Below, in pieces: positions 22,589 through 33,900 of a stretch of DNA of 64,000 bases. The translations under genes were made by a program, and so were the position numbers. Source of the DNA: Parastagonospora avenae f. sp. tritici 18332-5 (taxonomy: Eukaryota; Ascomycota; Dothideomycetes; Pleosporales; Phaeosphaeriaceae). The stretch covers positions 1,054,001 through 1,118,000 of the forward strand of contig JAFJTR010000001.1 in the NCBI GenBank assembly GCA_022559985.1, written 5' to 3'. Positions within the stretch are counted from its first letter, which is position 1, and each line of letters starts with the position of its first letter. Below the pieces are notes generated by a model. That model did no database searches, was not told where the DNA came from, and saw only the letters and a program-made list of their open reading frames with translations.

Positions 22589-23825
22589 ATGACTCCCCCC
22601 AGCACTCCTCACCTCGAGTCCTCCAACGACCCTCAAGAATCCTCCACCCTCTCAACCGCCTTCAACATCCTAGTCTCCACCGCCCTATTACTCAACCGCC
22701 CTCTAGCTGCCAGCCTTCCGACTCCCACCATCCCCAACCCAATGCCCCCGCCCCCCCTCATCGCCTGTCTAGAATCCTATATCAATCCCGCCCTGCCGAT
22801 CGGCACAGGCATCGGCACCGACACCAGTGCTCCTGCGCTCCACCTCCTGCCCAGCACCACGCTGAGCAAGCTGAAAAACGTTGGGCCCGCACGCATCAAG
22901 GACATGCGTGCGCTCGGGCACGCGAGGCAGATACTCTCGCACGTCCCGATTGCGGCGACACCGGCGACATGTACACGGTTCAACGACACGCTTGCGTCGG
23001 TGGTGCAGATTAATCGCGACAAGTTTGCTGCGCTGGCGGTTCTGCCGATGGACGGGAGGGAGGCGGCGAAGGAGCTGCAAAGGTGCGTGGTGAAGTTGAA
23101 GTTTGTGGGGGGTGTGCTTGGGTTGAAGCCGGATGGATGTGGGGGGCTGACGCTGGGGAATGATCTGGAAGAGGTTTGGAGTGTGGCGGCGAGGTACCGC
23201 GTGCCGGTTATGCTGAGGGATATGTGGCCTTTGGGGACGCATGTGAGTTCTGTTTTCTATCCTTGGGCAGTGAGGAGCGAGGCTAATGGGTGGGATTTAG
23301 CTTCCGGTATACCAGGCGGGACTGGCAGACAGCGTCGTTGCTCCGTTAATGACGAACATGCATACCTCGCATAATCACTCGCCTCTTCCGATCCTGCATC
23401 TGTATCTCTCGGGTGTGTTCGATCGCCATCCAGATCTTCGCATCATCTTGGCTCATCCGTGCTTACTCCCTTCTCTCCTCCCACGCATCGATACTATCCT
23501 GGCGCTCATACCCGCCGCCGACAAACCTACCCGCGGCTTCCTAGACGTCTGGCAACACAACTTCTACCTCGCTACAGCAGACGTGCTGGACATGTCGACT
23601 ATGCGGACGCTACTGGAACAAATCCCGGTTGACCGTGTACTGTACGCGAGTAACTACCCACTTGAAGAGAGGAGCAGAGAATTGATGGAAGAACTCAAAA
23701 ACAGCAATTTCTTGACGAAAGAAGAATGGGAGCGACTGGCTTGGGGAAACGCCGAGTTTGTCTTTGGCTTCAAGAAAGAGAAAGAGGGCAAAGCAAAGGC
23801 GTACTCGTCAGTTACAGTGAGCTGA
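22589..23825 (+). CDS. Amidohydrolase-2-like protein, probable pseudo-enzyme
   Basis: Exons 22589-23242 and 23301-23825 (intron donor GTGAGT, GCTAAT branch) code for 392 residues. The barrel-like C-terminal part resembles the amidohydrolase 2 (ACMSD-like decarboxylase) family: 'FAALAVLPM', 'GVFDRHPDLRIILAHP' and 'VDRVLYASNYPLEE'. The metal ligands are largely gone. The N-terminal HxH strand is missing, the histidine that normally follows the fourth strand is Arg210 in 'MLRDMWP', and the aspartate of the usual 'SDYP' is Asn336; only His270 remains. I see no upstream exon with an HxH. It is probably non-catalytic or has another role. Reading frame and splicing are intact. Confidence 0.7.
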
Positions 23826-24040
23826 AAGCGCAGTAATAGCTATTCTTCTTCGTCGCCCACAAGGCAGCACAGATGCGCCTTCATAATGTCATGATCGCTT
23901 CATTCATGGGTTATTTATGCATGAACGCCCATTTGTGGTTGTGTATGTGTGTATGACTCCGTTTCAATTCCCTTGGTATCTTCAATATCAAATCATCGTG
24001 CTCGTCGCCGTCCGCGTTCGCCACTCACGCATCAAAGCGC

Positions 24041-24441
24041 TTATTTCTTGCCAGACTTCTTGATGCCTTGAGAGCCCGTGTTGAGAGGTCCCTTGCCCTT
24101 GCCGACCTTGCCGGCGAGTTCGTCGCGTGCCTTCTTGTCTGTTTGTGTGTGTTAGCCTTCTGACTCGTACAATATTCGTGTCGCAGCATGTTATGCGACG
24201 ATGTCGTGGAGGTGTCGAGAGAGATGTAATAGACAGGGTGTGACCAACCGGCAGCGAGCTTTGCCTTGTGCGCAATGTCGTCCTCGTCGAGGTCCTGCGC
24301 CTTCTTCTTGGGCTTCTTGTTGTGGATGGGGTTTGTACCGGCTATAATCGCGCAAAAAGTCAGCCCATTTCTTTCTTCTTTTCCCAAATGCTACCCCGCC
24401 GTGCGGTTGGGATGCGACTCACCTCCTTGTCCTGAAGGCAT
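24041..24441 (-). CDS. TMA7: Translation machinery-associated protein TMA7
   Basis: Three exons: 24441-24423, 24341-24249 and 24138-24041 (69 residues). The first exon is just 19 bases. The protein has the family layout: an N-terminal 'SGQGG', a lysine-rich stretch, 'AQDLDEDDIAHKAK', and the terminal 'GIKKSGKK'. TMA7 co-purifies with ribosomes in yeast; its biochemical role is not known. Intron 2 uses a GTTGGT donor. Single-frame reading hides this gene because no exon exceeds 31 codons. Confidence 0.92.
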
Positions 24442-24766
24442 GTTGGCAGATATGTGTGGTGGATTTGTGGGTTTACTGGAGAAGCGGTTGCAGGAAAGTT
24501 GGAGTGGAGAGGCGTGAGTTAGGCGGTAGTTTGCGGGCGGTGAGAATGCTGAAGGGTCGAGGCGCGGGCGGAGCAGCCCTCTAGTGGGGCAGTGCCAAGC
24601 CCAGGGCCTTCATGGCCTTCACATGAAGGAGCAGGACATGGAAATTTGAACAAGGGTGTAATGTGTTTGGACGTTCAAGCCGTTTTGATGCTGTCGTTAC
24701 AATGTTACAACGCTCTGTAGCGATATTATACAAGTCGAAGATGAGATGGTGGTATCTGCAAAGCGC
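24442..24766. other. Intergenic between TMA7 and TIM54
   Basis: Promoter side of TMA7 and 3' flank of TIM54. No further feature seen. Confidence 0.5.
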
Positions 24767-26222
24767 TCATTCATCATCGCTCAATCCTTCCCAGAGGCCT
24801 TTTTTCTGCTCTTTTGGCCACAATCCAGCAAACCATGACTCCTTTTTGTCTGCGGGCAAGTTGTTGGCGCGTTCTTCTACTTCAGCGTCTATTACGAATC
24901 TCCTCATGCGCTCTGCGATGCGGGGATCGAGCACCATGTCGTCGAGCCACACTCGCTCTTTTCCTTCCTCATCTTTACTTCGGTCCCGTGCCGTCTTGTG
25001 GTAGTCGGCCTCCTCTTGCGCAAGCAACCTCTGTTGCTCCCATTTTGCGCTGCTGCTTTCATCGTTCCCGCTGACGTTGGCAGTCTCACCCGCAACTTCG
25101 AAAGGTCTGTATGCGCCCAAAACTGCGGCTGCTGTTTGTCTGCCAATATCGTCTGCTACTTGGCGCCTGTTGAGAAAGCGGTACATGCGGATGGGGAAGT
25201 TCCAGAAACCTAGCAGATGTGGGAATGGCACGACTGCTGCGGGACCAAGCGCCTGGGGGCAATACGGTGAGACGACAGCATCCTCGTATTCGTCGGGCTT
25301 GATGAATGGCGGTGGCTGCTTCTTTTTCTTTGGCTTGTTCTCTTCCTCTTTCGGCTTATCGCCTTCTTCTGGCATAGGTGTGTCGGGAAGAGCCTGGGGA
25401 GAAGCGTCGTCGGTCGCGTGCACGACCACTGGCTCCGCGCCTGGTGTACTTTGAGGTGTGGGTTTCGGCGTCGATTCTTCAATTTGCGGCACCGGGAAAT
25501 CGGCGGGTGTGAGTTCTGCGGGTTGAACAGGAGGATCTAGCGGGCCGAGCCAGCCTTCATGTAGTCCTCTAACATACTCTTTCCATGTGTGTCTTCCGAT
25601 GACAACATCTCCATATATGCCATCCCACTCCTGCACGCCAGATCTCTGCCTCATTTCAGCAAGCGACTCCTCAATCCCCGCTTCTAGAGGTTCGCTCGTC
25701 GGCTCTCCTTTTTGTTTCCGCAGCTTTCGTATCCTCTCGGCTAGCCCAGCTCTGACATCTCCCTCTCTTCGGCCCTCGATCGCGTCCCAATCTAGCGCTG
25801 CTGCAACAAGTATGGGTTTTACGTATTCGTGGAAGTGGTCGCGGGCGGGTACCAATCCGTCTGCTGGTGGCGCAGAAATGTATATGGTGACCTTCCGAGC
25901 TAGTTGGTGTGTATCCAAATGCTCTTGTGCGATGTGTTCCACGAGCTTCGACCACTTGCGTTGTATGCGCTTCTTCTCGCGGCGATCGTACATGACAGCG
26001 GCAGTCCATGATCCCGTGATTGAAAGGAATATCATCCAATTGCGCGAGGGGAGTCTGAAGCGGAAGTTTGGCAAGCCTGTGTGGGATTAGATAGCGGTCC
26101 AAAGAATTATCGATTTAAAGCGCACCCATCATTCGCCATACTGGGTTCGGAGGCTTCTCAGGCTTGACAGATCCTGCAGACCCGCTGCCGGCTGGCGCAG
26201 CCTTTGCGTCGGGTTCGGCCAT
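24767..26222 (-). CDS. TIM54: Mitochondrial inner-membrane translocase subunit TIM54
   Basis: Exons 26222-26126 and 26076-24767 code for 468 residues; the 49-nt intron has a GTGCGC donor. TIM54 is part of the TIM22 complex that inserts carrier proteins into the inner membrane. A short Pro/Ala/Gly-rich N-terminus leads into 'PNPVWRMMGLPNFRFRLPSR', a single transmembrane helix ('WMIFLSITGSWTAAVMY') and then the intermembrane-space domain ('KVTIYISAPPADGL', 'ARDHFHEYVKPILVAAALD'). A Pro/Glu/Lys-rich linker lies mid-protein. The C-terminal 'VWLDDMVLDPRIAERMRRF' segment is typical of fungal TIM54. Confidence 0.94.
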
Positions 26223-27212
26223 ATGTATGTGGTAGGTTGACTGTTCGTGTGATCTCGAGGCCTAAAATTTCCCGATGGTCGGGGAACGCGGAAGTCATTC
26301 GGAGCAGGCCCGCTTATAGCCCGCTCCCAAGATCGAGAAACTTGCTATGTGGAGCGATGCGGGGCAGACGACATGGTACCAACCAGACTTTTCAAGTTTT
26401 GCAAACACCCAATTATTGCAGCTAGTCTTCGTGATTCTAAAATTTTATCTAGATTATAATATGTGCTCTGCGGAAACTGTTCATCAAACATAACATACGG
26501 TGGTATGGTCTAGGTACAACATCCTTCACCCTCTATCATTAACCCCTTCGCTAACTCATTCCAAAGTGGTATGACGTCGCGTTGTGGCTGGCGGGCTTCT
26601 CTGAAGTCCCGATTCCAATGTCCGCGCCAGCCTGGGTTCGAGTACGTTATGCGCCAAAAATGTCGGTCTGAGATATCCTAACATATCTACAGTTCCCAGT
26701 ACCGCCAAATTGGCAAGCGACACTTTCTTTTTGCACTTTTTGGTGCCATGCTGTCAACCGATAACGATCTGTATTTTTTACGCCTGTCACTGCATACCTC
26801 CAAGGTTCCACTATCATCCTTTCCAAGGACGAGAGCAGTAGTGCGCCACTTTACAGTCGCCTAGCGCTATCTTATATTATACGATCCTGGGTGCACTCAG
26901 TGAACAAGCATTTCCTCAACTGGAGCTGACGCAAAACATGTGCCTCCCGTTCACGGTATCTTGTCCATGTCGGGGAGAGTGCAGTGCCAATGAAGAGCGA
27001 TGGCAACCTAGGGAGTGCGCAGCCACGAGGCCGCCTACCAAACAGCCCTCCATTTGCATTCGTTGAAGACTTCAACACCCACTACTGGTGCGGTATATGG
27101 CGATCTGCATGAAGAGTCGTCCCAGATAAGGCCACACGTCACTACACTTGCGTACTCACTTGTCGCCTTAGTACTGGCACTGTCACGATAGCCTGGCGAA
27201 AGCTTCATAGCT
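26223..27212. other. Gene-poor, moderately AT-rich stretch
   Basis: No supported gene. The sequence is more AT-rich than the core regions on the left. It marks the start of a 4-kb accessory-looking segment. Confidence 0.45.
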
Positions 27213-27518
27213 ATGAGCGATGCAAAACGGTTTTACACCACGTGGAACAGCCTGTCATCTAAGGTCGTCCTTATATCCCCTTCCGCAATGAAGCGGGGCC
27301 TCGATGGCTCCGAACAGGATCTTGATGCCATCCTGAAGTCCCTGACGAAGGCACCGGACCACCAGTATGGAAGCTCGGCCCTGCCGATACTTTCTGTGAT
27401 TACGTACGTGCTGGGACATGTTTGATCCTCCTACTTTTGTGGTTCGTCTCAGCTCACTACATGTAGTTTGTCTTATATCGGAGAATTTGTCGGCCGTGGA
27501 TATCAGAAAAGCACTTGA
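27213..27518 (+). CDS. Possible small two-exon protein, unknown
   Basis: Exon 27213-27403 can be spliced to 27467-27518 (donor GTACGT, acceptor TGTAG), giving 80 residues with a hydrophobic segment near the end ('ALPILSVITLSYIGEF'). Without splicing the frame ends seven codons later. I do not recognise it. The evidence is an ATG frame plus consensus splice sites, so it may be a remnant or chance frame. Confidence 0.28.
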
Positions 27519-28259
27519 TTATCTCCTACTACTGCGTATACCGGGTGGCGTAACAGCTAATGTTTTCCCTTTCACCTGTAATAAGTGATGATAGCAATAA
27601 CAAAAGTTGTATATGTTTAACGCTCCTTTAGCCATCCTGAAAGATCTAATACGTCCCTGAAATTATTCAGGCTTTTATATTACAGAACATACAATCTCTG
27701 ATTTGACAGCGCAGTCAGACGCAGTAGACAAAAAGTATTGCAGTGCCTGATGCATGTCTCCATAGTTCTGAATCCGCGCCTATTGTTTTCGATACCAATT
27801 TCTTCTCAATCCTCTCACTCCTCCTGGATAGCAAGATCGAGAGCGGTTGCGCCAGCAGATGTCGGTCGCTTAAGCAGTCCAGCTGCCCTTTTGGCCATAC
27901 CATTTCCACACCTACATATGCTACGAGGTCGGCGAGATGATCTTGGAATTCATCATCTTAAAGCGTTTCGCAAAATTTCGACGCAACCAGTGTAGCCTTC
28001 AAAGGTAATGAGGCTTATCGTGCTATGTGTTTTTGCTCTCAACCAACATCGTGGGGCGCCTTGAAGAATTCCAGGCTATCGTATCTGCGTAAGGATATTA
28101 CGGTGCAACTTCGGCCTACCGTCGAAGATTCCTCTACACCTCTTACACATATGTCGGCGGTGTCTGCATCTCTTTCACACTCTTTTCGAAAACTCCACCA
28201 CTCCACCTCGAACCTTCGGTCATCTGACCCATGCCATACGTGCTACTACAATATGCGTC
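27519..28259. other. AT-rich intergenic
   Basis: Nothing supported on either strand. Confidence 0.45.
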
Positions 28260-28717
28260 ATGGAGGCCACTGTTAATTACCCAAAGATTCACGTCCGACA
28301 GACGCCATCGACCACTGTCGACAGCTTCGTCATGGTGGATTAGACTCAGGTGCAAATGGTTGAGACTATCCGAGCAACATTCTGCCCGACAGACAAGCCG
28401 CGTACCAAAGAAGAGGGCTTGAACGTGGCAACAACGATCCTGTCCCACCACGGACAGCTCCCCTCCAGTTTGAGCAGATCGTGGCCGGCACCGGGCACCC
28501 CAAGAAAGAGCAGCAGAAATGGTTCGGCACAGAGTCCAGCAGCTGGTACAAGCGCATTCAGACCCAGCTATTCTCTGAGTTATACGGGGAGAGCTCATTC
28601 CTGCAAGAGTATATGAGAAGCGAAGCCTCATCTGAGAACTATCACGTCGCCATCACCAACTGGGAGCTCGAGGCCAAGATACTTCGACTTGCTCGAGCCT
28701 TTCCCTCCGCGCTGTAG
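28260..28717 (+). pseudogene. Small unknown gene with an in-frame TAG
   Basis: From an ATG at 28260 the frame runs 27 codons to TAG at 28341-28343, then stays open in the same frame. 'VMVD' sits before the stop and 'TQVQMVETIRATFCPTDKP' after it, which reads as one protein if TAG was CAG. A 44-nt intron (28425-28468, GTGGCA donor, CCAG acceptor) then joins to 'FEQIVAGTGHPKKEQQKWF', a clearly protein-like 82-codon final exon ending at 28717. I do not know the family. An unrecognised intron could remove the stop. Its last 76 bases overlap the 3' end of the opposing nuclease-like gene. Confidence 0.42.
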
Positions 28718-29538
28718 TACGGCTTTGTGTCTTTCGACCCATTGGTGAACGGCATGGTTCGAGGAATTCGAACAGGAAAGTCGAGACCATGTTCTTTGCA
28801 AATGCCCGCTTCTCTCATGGCACCATCGAAAGCTTCCTCCATCTTTGATACTGACTGTTCAAGAGATATGCACGGGTTTGCGTGCTCTGGCCAACAGGGC
28901 GGTGTGTGCGGACAGCACTTGCGCGCCTCTTGCAACACTGTGTCCACATCATCGAACTCGAGACGCCTCCGTACTTCATTTGCGCAGGTGGCCCTAGCCC
29001 GGTTCTGACGCCCAGTCTCTTTGTTGAAGTGTAATGGGGAGTCGCAAGCATTTTTATGACAGAGATGCGAGCGCTCCTTGTCGGAAAGCATCTCATCCCA
29101 ATGGTCCTTGTCATATCCCTGGCCGCGACCGAGTGCAATTGCGTGTATAACTCCATACATCAGGATTAATTTCTCGATCCTCTTATGCTGCCTGCACCAG
29201 ATTGGGAATCCTTTCTGCTGGCGCTTCTTGTCGGTGTCGTCGGCACTGGTGAAGAAGCACCCAAGCTGTTTCACATTGTCACTGATGTCAGGCGCCGCCT
29301 CCAGAGACCCCCCATGGCTGAAGATTAGGGATCTAGACGAGCAGCCGCTGCCGGCTGGCTCGCTCAATGGCGGCCTGCACGTCGACATCGTAGAATGCGT
29401 CGCCCGGATCAAACGATACTAGCACGACAAGTCAGTTTGATTTCACACAACGTTTGTACGTCATCAACTTGCCTTTGTTGCCGCGAAGAGCTTCAGTTGT
29501 TCCGGTTCAGACGCTGTCTTCACTGATGGCCGGGCCAT
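28642..29538 (-). CDS. His-Me finger (I-PpoI-like) homing-endonuclease-type zinc protein
   Basis: The most likely structure is 29538-29473 joined to 29418-28642 (280 residues) through a GC-AG intron whose GCAAGT donor and CTGAC branch fit the consensus. A one-exon start at 29388 is the alternative. The core 'SHLCHKNACDSPLHF' then 'RQNRARATC' and 'CCPHTPPCW' reproduces the zinc-binding loop of I-PpoI-type homing endonucleases. In that enzyme His98 activates water and Asn119 holds the metal. The matching residues here are His140 and Asn161, both present. The family cuts DNA; many fungal copies are dispersed and of unknown role. No rRNA intron surrounds it here. Confidence 0.68.
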
Positions 29539-30297
29539 GCCGCCACCACCTGGTATTTCACGAGATCGTTGATGAGCATCGCCCCTTGAACTCGGTGTTT
29601 TCCGAGGACCTTCTCCCTTCTGCTCAGATGTATTCGCACTGTTTCGCTTGTGACGGGTTGAGAAAGTTAGAGCTTAGAGGAAAGTGAAGCCGCAACAGAT
29701 TGTGGTGGAGGGTTTATGTACTAGTGTATGTACTAGTGTGGAGACGATAAACAGAGGTGAATGAGTACAACTCAAGAGCCATTCACCACGAGTTCCTGCT
29801 GGAACCTTCTTAATTGCTGAAAAGACTAAGGTGAATGGCCGGAGCAGCTTCGCCAATTTGCTATACCTTTCTCAAGGGTGTGACTGATGCGACTTGCGGC
29901 AATACTAGGGTACAGTCTTGGTTTTTCACAGGCACAATCTTGTTGTACAAAGCAATCAGGGATCGATCATTGTCGATCTCGTGCTTTGCAATCCTGTGTG
30001 TCGATTGATGCACCTGAATAGGGCCTGTAGCACCAAAAGAACATCGCCTGTGCTGGCCAGGGATAGCGTAGTAAGGGTTGCGAGGGCGGCGGACTATGAG
30101 ATTCAATCGCACAGGAAAGATGAATGGTGATGTAGTGATAATATGAAATTGTGAAGCGTTGGCTTACTATACATGCAAAAGACTATGGAAAGTATGGAGG
30201 GAGGAACGTTACACTTCAGTGACACGTGCACTGGAAATTTCAATGAATAGGGTATATCTAAACGAACAGAGTAAACCTTGAGAACATACACTTCTAC
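29539..30297. other. Intergenic, nothing supported
   Basis: Upstream flank of the nuclease-like gene and 3' flank of the MFS gene. Short frames without conserved features. Confidence 0.45.
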
Positions 30298-32457
30298 TCA
30301 TACCCACGGCTGTCGAACACCAATATGCGCAGTCATTGGTTGCGCCACAGCTTCAACATCGGCAGACCTCTCGCTTCGCACTTCATCCTCCCGATCAAGA
30401 CTGGCCTCCAGTTCCCGCTTCTGTCCCGCCAAAGTTCCAGTGATCAGAGCGGGTATGTACAATCCATACATGACCTGACCCTTCTCCTCTGCACGTGCAG
30501 GCTTGTCGTCTTTCGCCTTTTCTGCTGGCTTCCCGATCCATACATTGCCCAGCAAAACAGACGCAACAATCGAGAGGCCCACGAACGGAAGTACCGAGAT
30601 CAAAGACCACATAACCGCTTTCGAAGCGGCGTTTTGTACCTCCATCTGCGTAGCCGCTGGCAAGCTGTTCAGGACAGCGAAACTCGGTGGTCCCGAGGAA
30701 GGAAGATTGAGTCCCTTCGTCCGCGATGCAATGTCCCGCAGTCCCGTGTTGAGTTTATTCGAAAACACAGCTCCCATCATCGAGATTCCAATCGTCTCAC
30801 CAAGCGGCAGCATGAAGCTCAACAAACTCTGCATGCTCGGAATCCTTGTGCTCCAGATCCCCGCAGCGTGGAGGACAACAGGCATGAAGCGCAGACCCGT
30901 TCCCGCGCCCGATACGCCAAGGAAAACCTTGACCATAGTCGTATCCCTGATGGACACGGAATATGCGAGCAGAGAGAGACCCACGCCTTCGACAATCGAT
31001 CCCCACAGTAGCGGGAAGAAGGTCTGGCGCGGCCAGACTCTGCACAGGAAACTCGCGAGGTAGACACCCACGCCGAGGCCGGGCGTGAAGTAGAGGAGTT
31101 GGGTACCGGCTTTGGACGGCGAGTAGCCCTCGGCGAGTTGCCAGTAGTATGAGATGAAGTAAAACGCGGAGACGAGTGAGATTCCGGCGCTGAAGTTGAC
31201 GATCATGAGGAGGGATGTGTCTTTCTTCCTAAACAATGTGGATGGGATCATAGGAATCTGCTTGGGGAATATGCGAGCTACCACCCGGTCTGGACCCAGG
31301 AGGTATTCGTACACGAAGAAGCCAATGCAGAGAATTGCGCCGATGACCAAAGGTGCGACAGTTGCGGCGTCGCTCCAGGCATACGAGGTACCACCCCATT
31401 GTATAGCGAGAATGATGAGCCCAATGCCCAGGATGAACATGATCATGCCAGGCCAATCGATGATGCGGAGACCGCTGATGTATCCGAGTCGTCGAGATTC
31501 TCCCGCTTTAGCAGTCACGCGGCCTTGCACGAGCTCTTTGCGCATGAGGAGGAAGATCATGACCATTGCGAGGACGGCGACACCGACGGGTAATACAAAG
31601 ACGTAACGCCAGCCGGCATCCGCGATGTATCCTCCGATAACTGGGCCAATCGCGTAACTAGACATAAAAGTCAGTTTCAGTGCACTCGACATGTGGATTG
31701 TTTGTGCCAACATACCTGACACCACTTATTAGCGAGATGATCGAATTATTCGTTGCCGTCTCCGCAAGCGTTGCACCATCGGATAATATGATGCGGCTCA
31801 AGCTCATGATGCCTGCAGATCCAAGGCCTTGCAGTGCCCGTCCGAGAAGAAGCATGCCCCATGATTGAGCAGTAGCGCAGAGCACGCTGCCGATTAGGAT
31901 CCAGAACATCTCAAACTGGAGTGCAAAGTGGCGACCGTAGATATCTGCGAGTTGTCCTGAAGCTGGGACAAAGGTGGTGAAAGTAAGGGTATACGCGGCG
32001 ACGATCCAGTTGAAGCTGCCTGAGAGGCGATCTGAATTTCTGGTCAGTACTTCATGTTCTATGCACTGTTAGGGACGATCGACTTACTAAAATGTGAAGA
32101 GATTAGAGGGATCGCGGGAGCAACGATAGTAACGTCGACTGCCGCAAGAAAATTTGGTAATGCGAGTCCAAGCATCAGTTTCCATTGGCGAACGTTCCTC
32201 CTACGTGCCTCCTCCTTGTGCCGTGCGTCCGTTTCATCGCTGAAGGCTTTGACATGACTGTTGCTATGCGTGGTGGTGTCACTCGTTCCATGTTCCAGCT
32301 CATGCCTGACAGAGGTCTGCTGTTGTTCCTGACCAACCGCAGCTTGTGGTATAAGGTAAGGTTCGACCATTTCAGTGTCCTTGGTATTGGGGATCGCATC
32401 TTTAGCTTTGCTCTCTCTAATCTTTCTGCGAACAAGTTTGAAAAGATAGAAAGCCAT
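30298..32457 (-). CDS. MFS transporter, DHA2 (14-TM) multidrug/toxin efflux class
   Basis: Exons 32457-32088, 32031-31716 and 31657-30298 code for 681 residues. A 120-residue polar N-terminal tail precedes the first helix. Helix 1 holds 'AAVDVTIVAPAIP', the DHA2 form of motif D1; 'WIVAAYTLTF' and 'GRALQGLGSAGIM' follow in helices 2-4. Exon 3 codes for the remaining helices, including 'SYAIGPVIGGYIADAGWRY' (antiporter motif region). The family exports drugs and self-made toxins by proton antiport at the plasma membrane. There is no biosynthetic gene beside it, so the cargo is unknown. Both introns have GTAAGT or GTATGT donors. Confidence 0.92.
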
Positions 32458-33900
32458 GATCGCTGAACGACGATGGCAAAGAAAGATCGCTCAGGATGAA
32501 GCAAGATAACACAATATCGAAGGGAAGTCGTCTATTGGAGATAGGCATCTGTGTATTGTAGGTGGAAGGCACAGCTTATATGTAACCACCTCGTTCGCTT
32601 GCGCAGAGGATTCCCGAATAAGACCTCATAGTGGAGACTGATTGTGAGGCTATACAGCCATACTTGAGGGTAGATCTGAGGCACAAAGCTCGTATAGCCA
32701 ATCGCATCTATAGCCAGGACGCATGATGTCTGTCTGTGCCGCTGAGGACAACGGCAATCTCAAGGCTGAGCAGTATCAGACTATGCCTATCTGGGGCAGC
32801 TGTGCGCACCAATCGCAACCCATCATTTCGGCCCACCACAATACGCGGCGGCATACTTCTTGGTTGCCTTGCAGACTCGATAGGGCTAACTCTTCTTTTG
32901 TATGGCTTTCGTGATGTGGTCCTTCTCGCCTACGTCTCATCTGTCATTCATGTTTGATCGGTTTCTGCTGAGGACTCGAGCGTGCAATTTCGCAAAAACT
33001 CATTCAAAATCGATTTCTGCCAGAACCCTGCCGGCATGTCAAAGGTCAGGGAGGCTACGCATAGCTTCAGGCTTTGACTAGGGTAAGCTGCTTTGATCGG
33101 TGCTATTCTTGACAACGCGCAGCACTTCCCGTGGCGCATGTCACAGCACATTAGCTCACAGATAAGCATTGCGAAGCTTTCTCTATGCGCAATAGCGGCA
33201 GTGCTTGGGTGAAGACCCCTGATGGAGCTTGAACAGATTCTGTCGCCATTGATGAACTGTAAGCACTAGAGAGAGCTCTCCCGAATCGCGCAACTGATCG
33301 CTTACGCGACGATGATGACCTCGGGGCCATGTAGGTTACGCGAGGAGACACCCGTGCGGTGTGAGTCGAGGAAGAGAAACCGCATCGAAGAGTAGGCTAT
33401 CGCTGTTCTCACGCTACTGCGGACTGCTGTGGTTGAGAGAAATTCGTCTCGAAATCCTCGTGTCTACAATCTCTGGGATGCCAGTTTGGATGCACTATTG
33501 TGCATGTGGGCCTCCTGCTTACGCATTGCATTAGCCCCCGGGGGCCCTACAACTCATGCTCAGCTTGCACTTCTTCTGAGCGGATTGCGGATTGCCGTGA
33601 CAGTCAAGGGGTTGGCTCAAAAGACATGTGAAGTCGGTCAGTTCCCGCCGTGGAAACGGGTGTTCGGTTCAGACATTACATAGTAGGATTAGTATAGAAA
33701 GAGTGCAGGGAACAGAAAGATCGCGCCAGAGGTCCTTGCTAGAGGATCGTACTGGAAACGTAGGGCTGAAGGACGGCCCGGGGCCGAGGCTGCCAAGGTC
33801 ATCAGCGAAAGGCAGTGACGCAACTTTGGAACTCGACGCGTGCTCACCAACATCGGGCAGCTTCCCCAGAGTCGCTCAACATCCCCAACAAACAACACAA
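32458..33900. other. Intergenic, 1.4 kb
   Basis: Contains the MFS promoter (left) and the TMEM19-family promoter (right). Frames at 32723-33683 have no conserved features. Confidence 0.45.
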
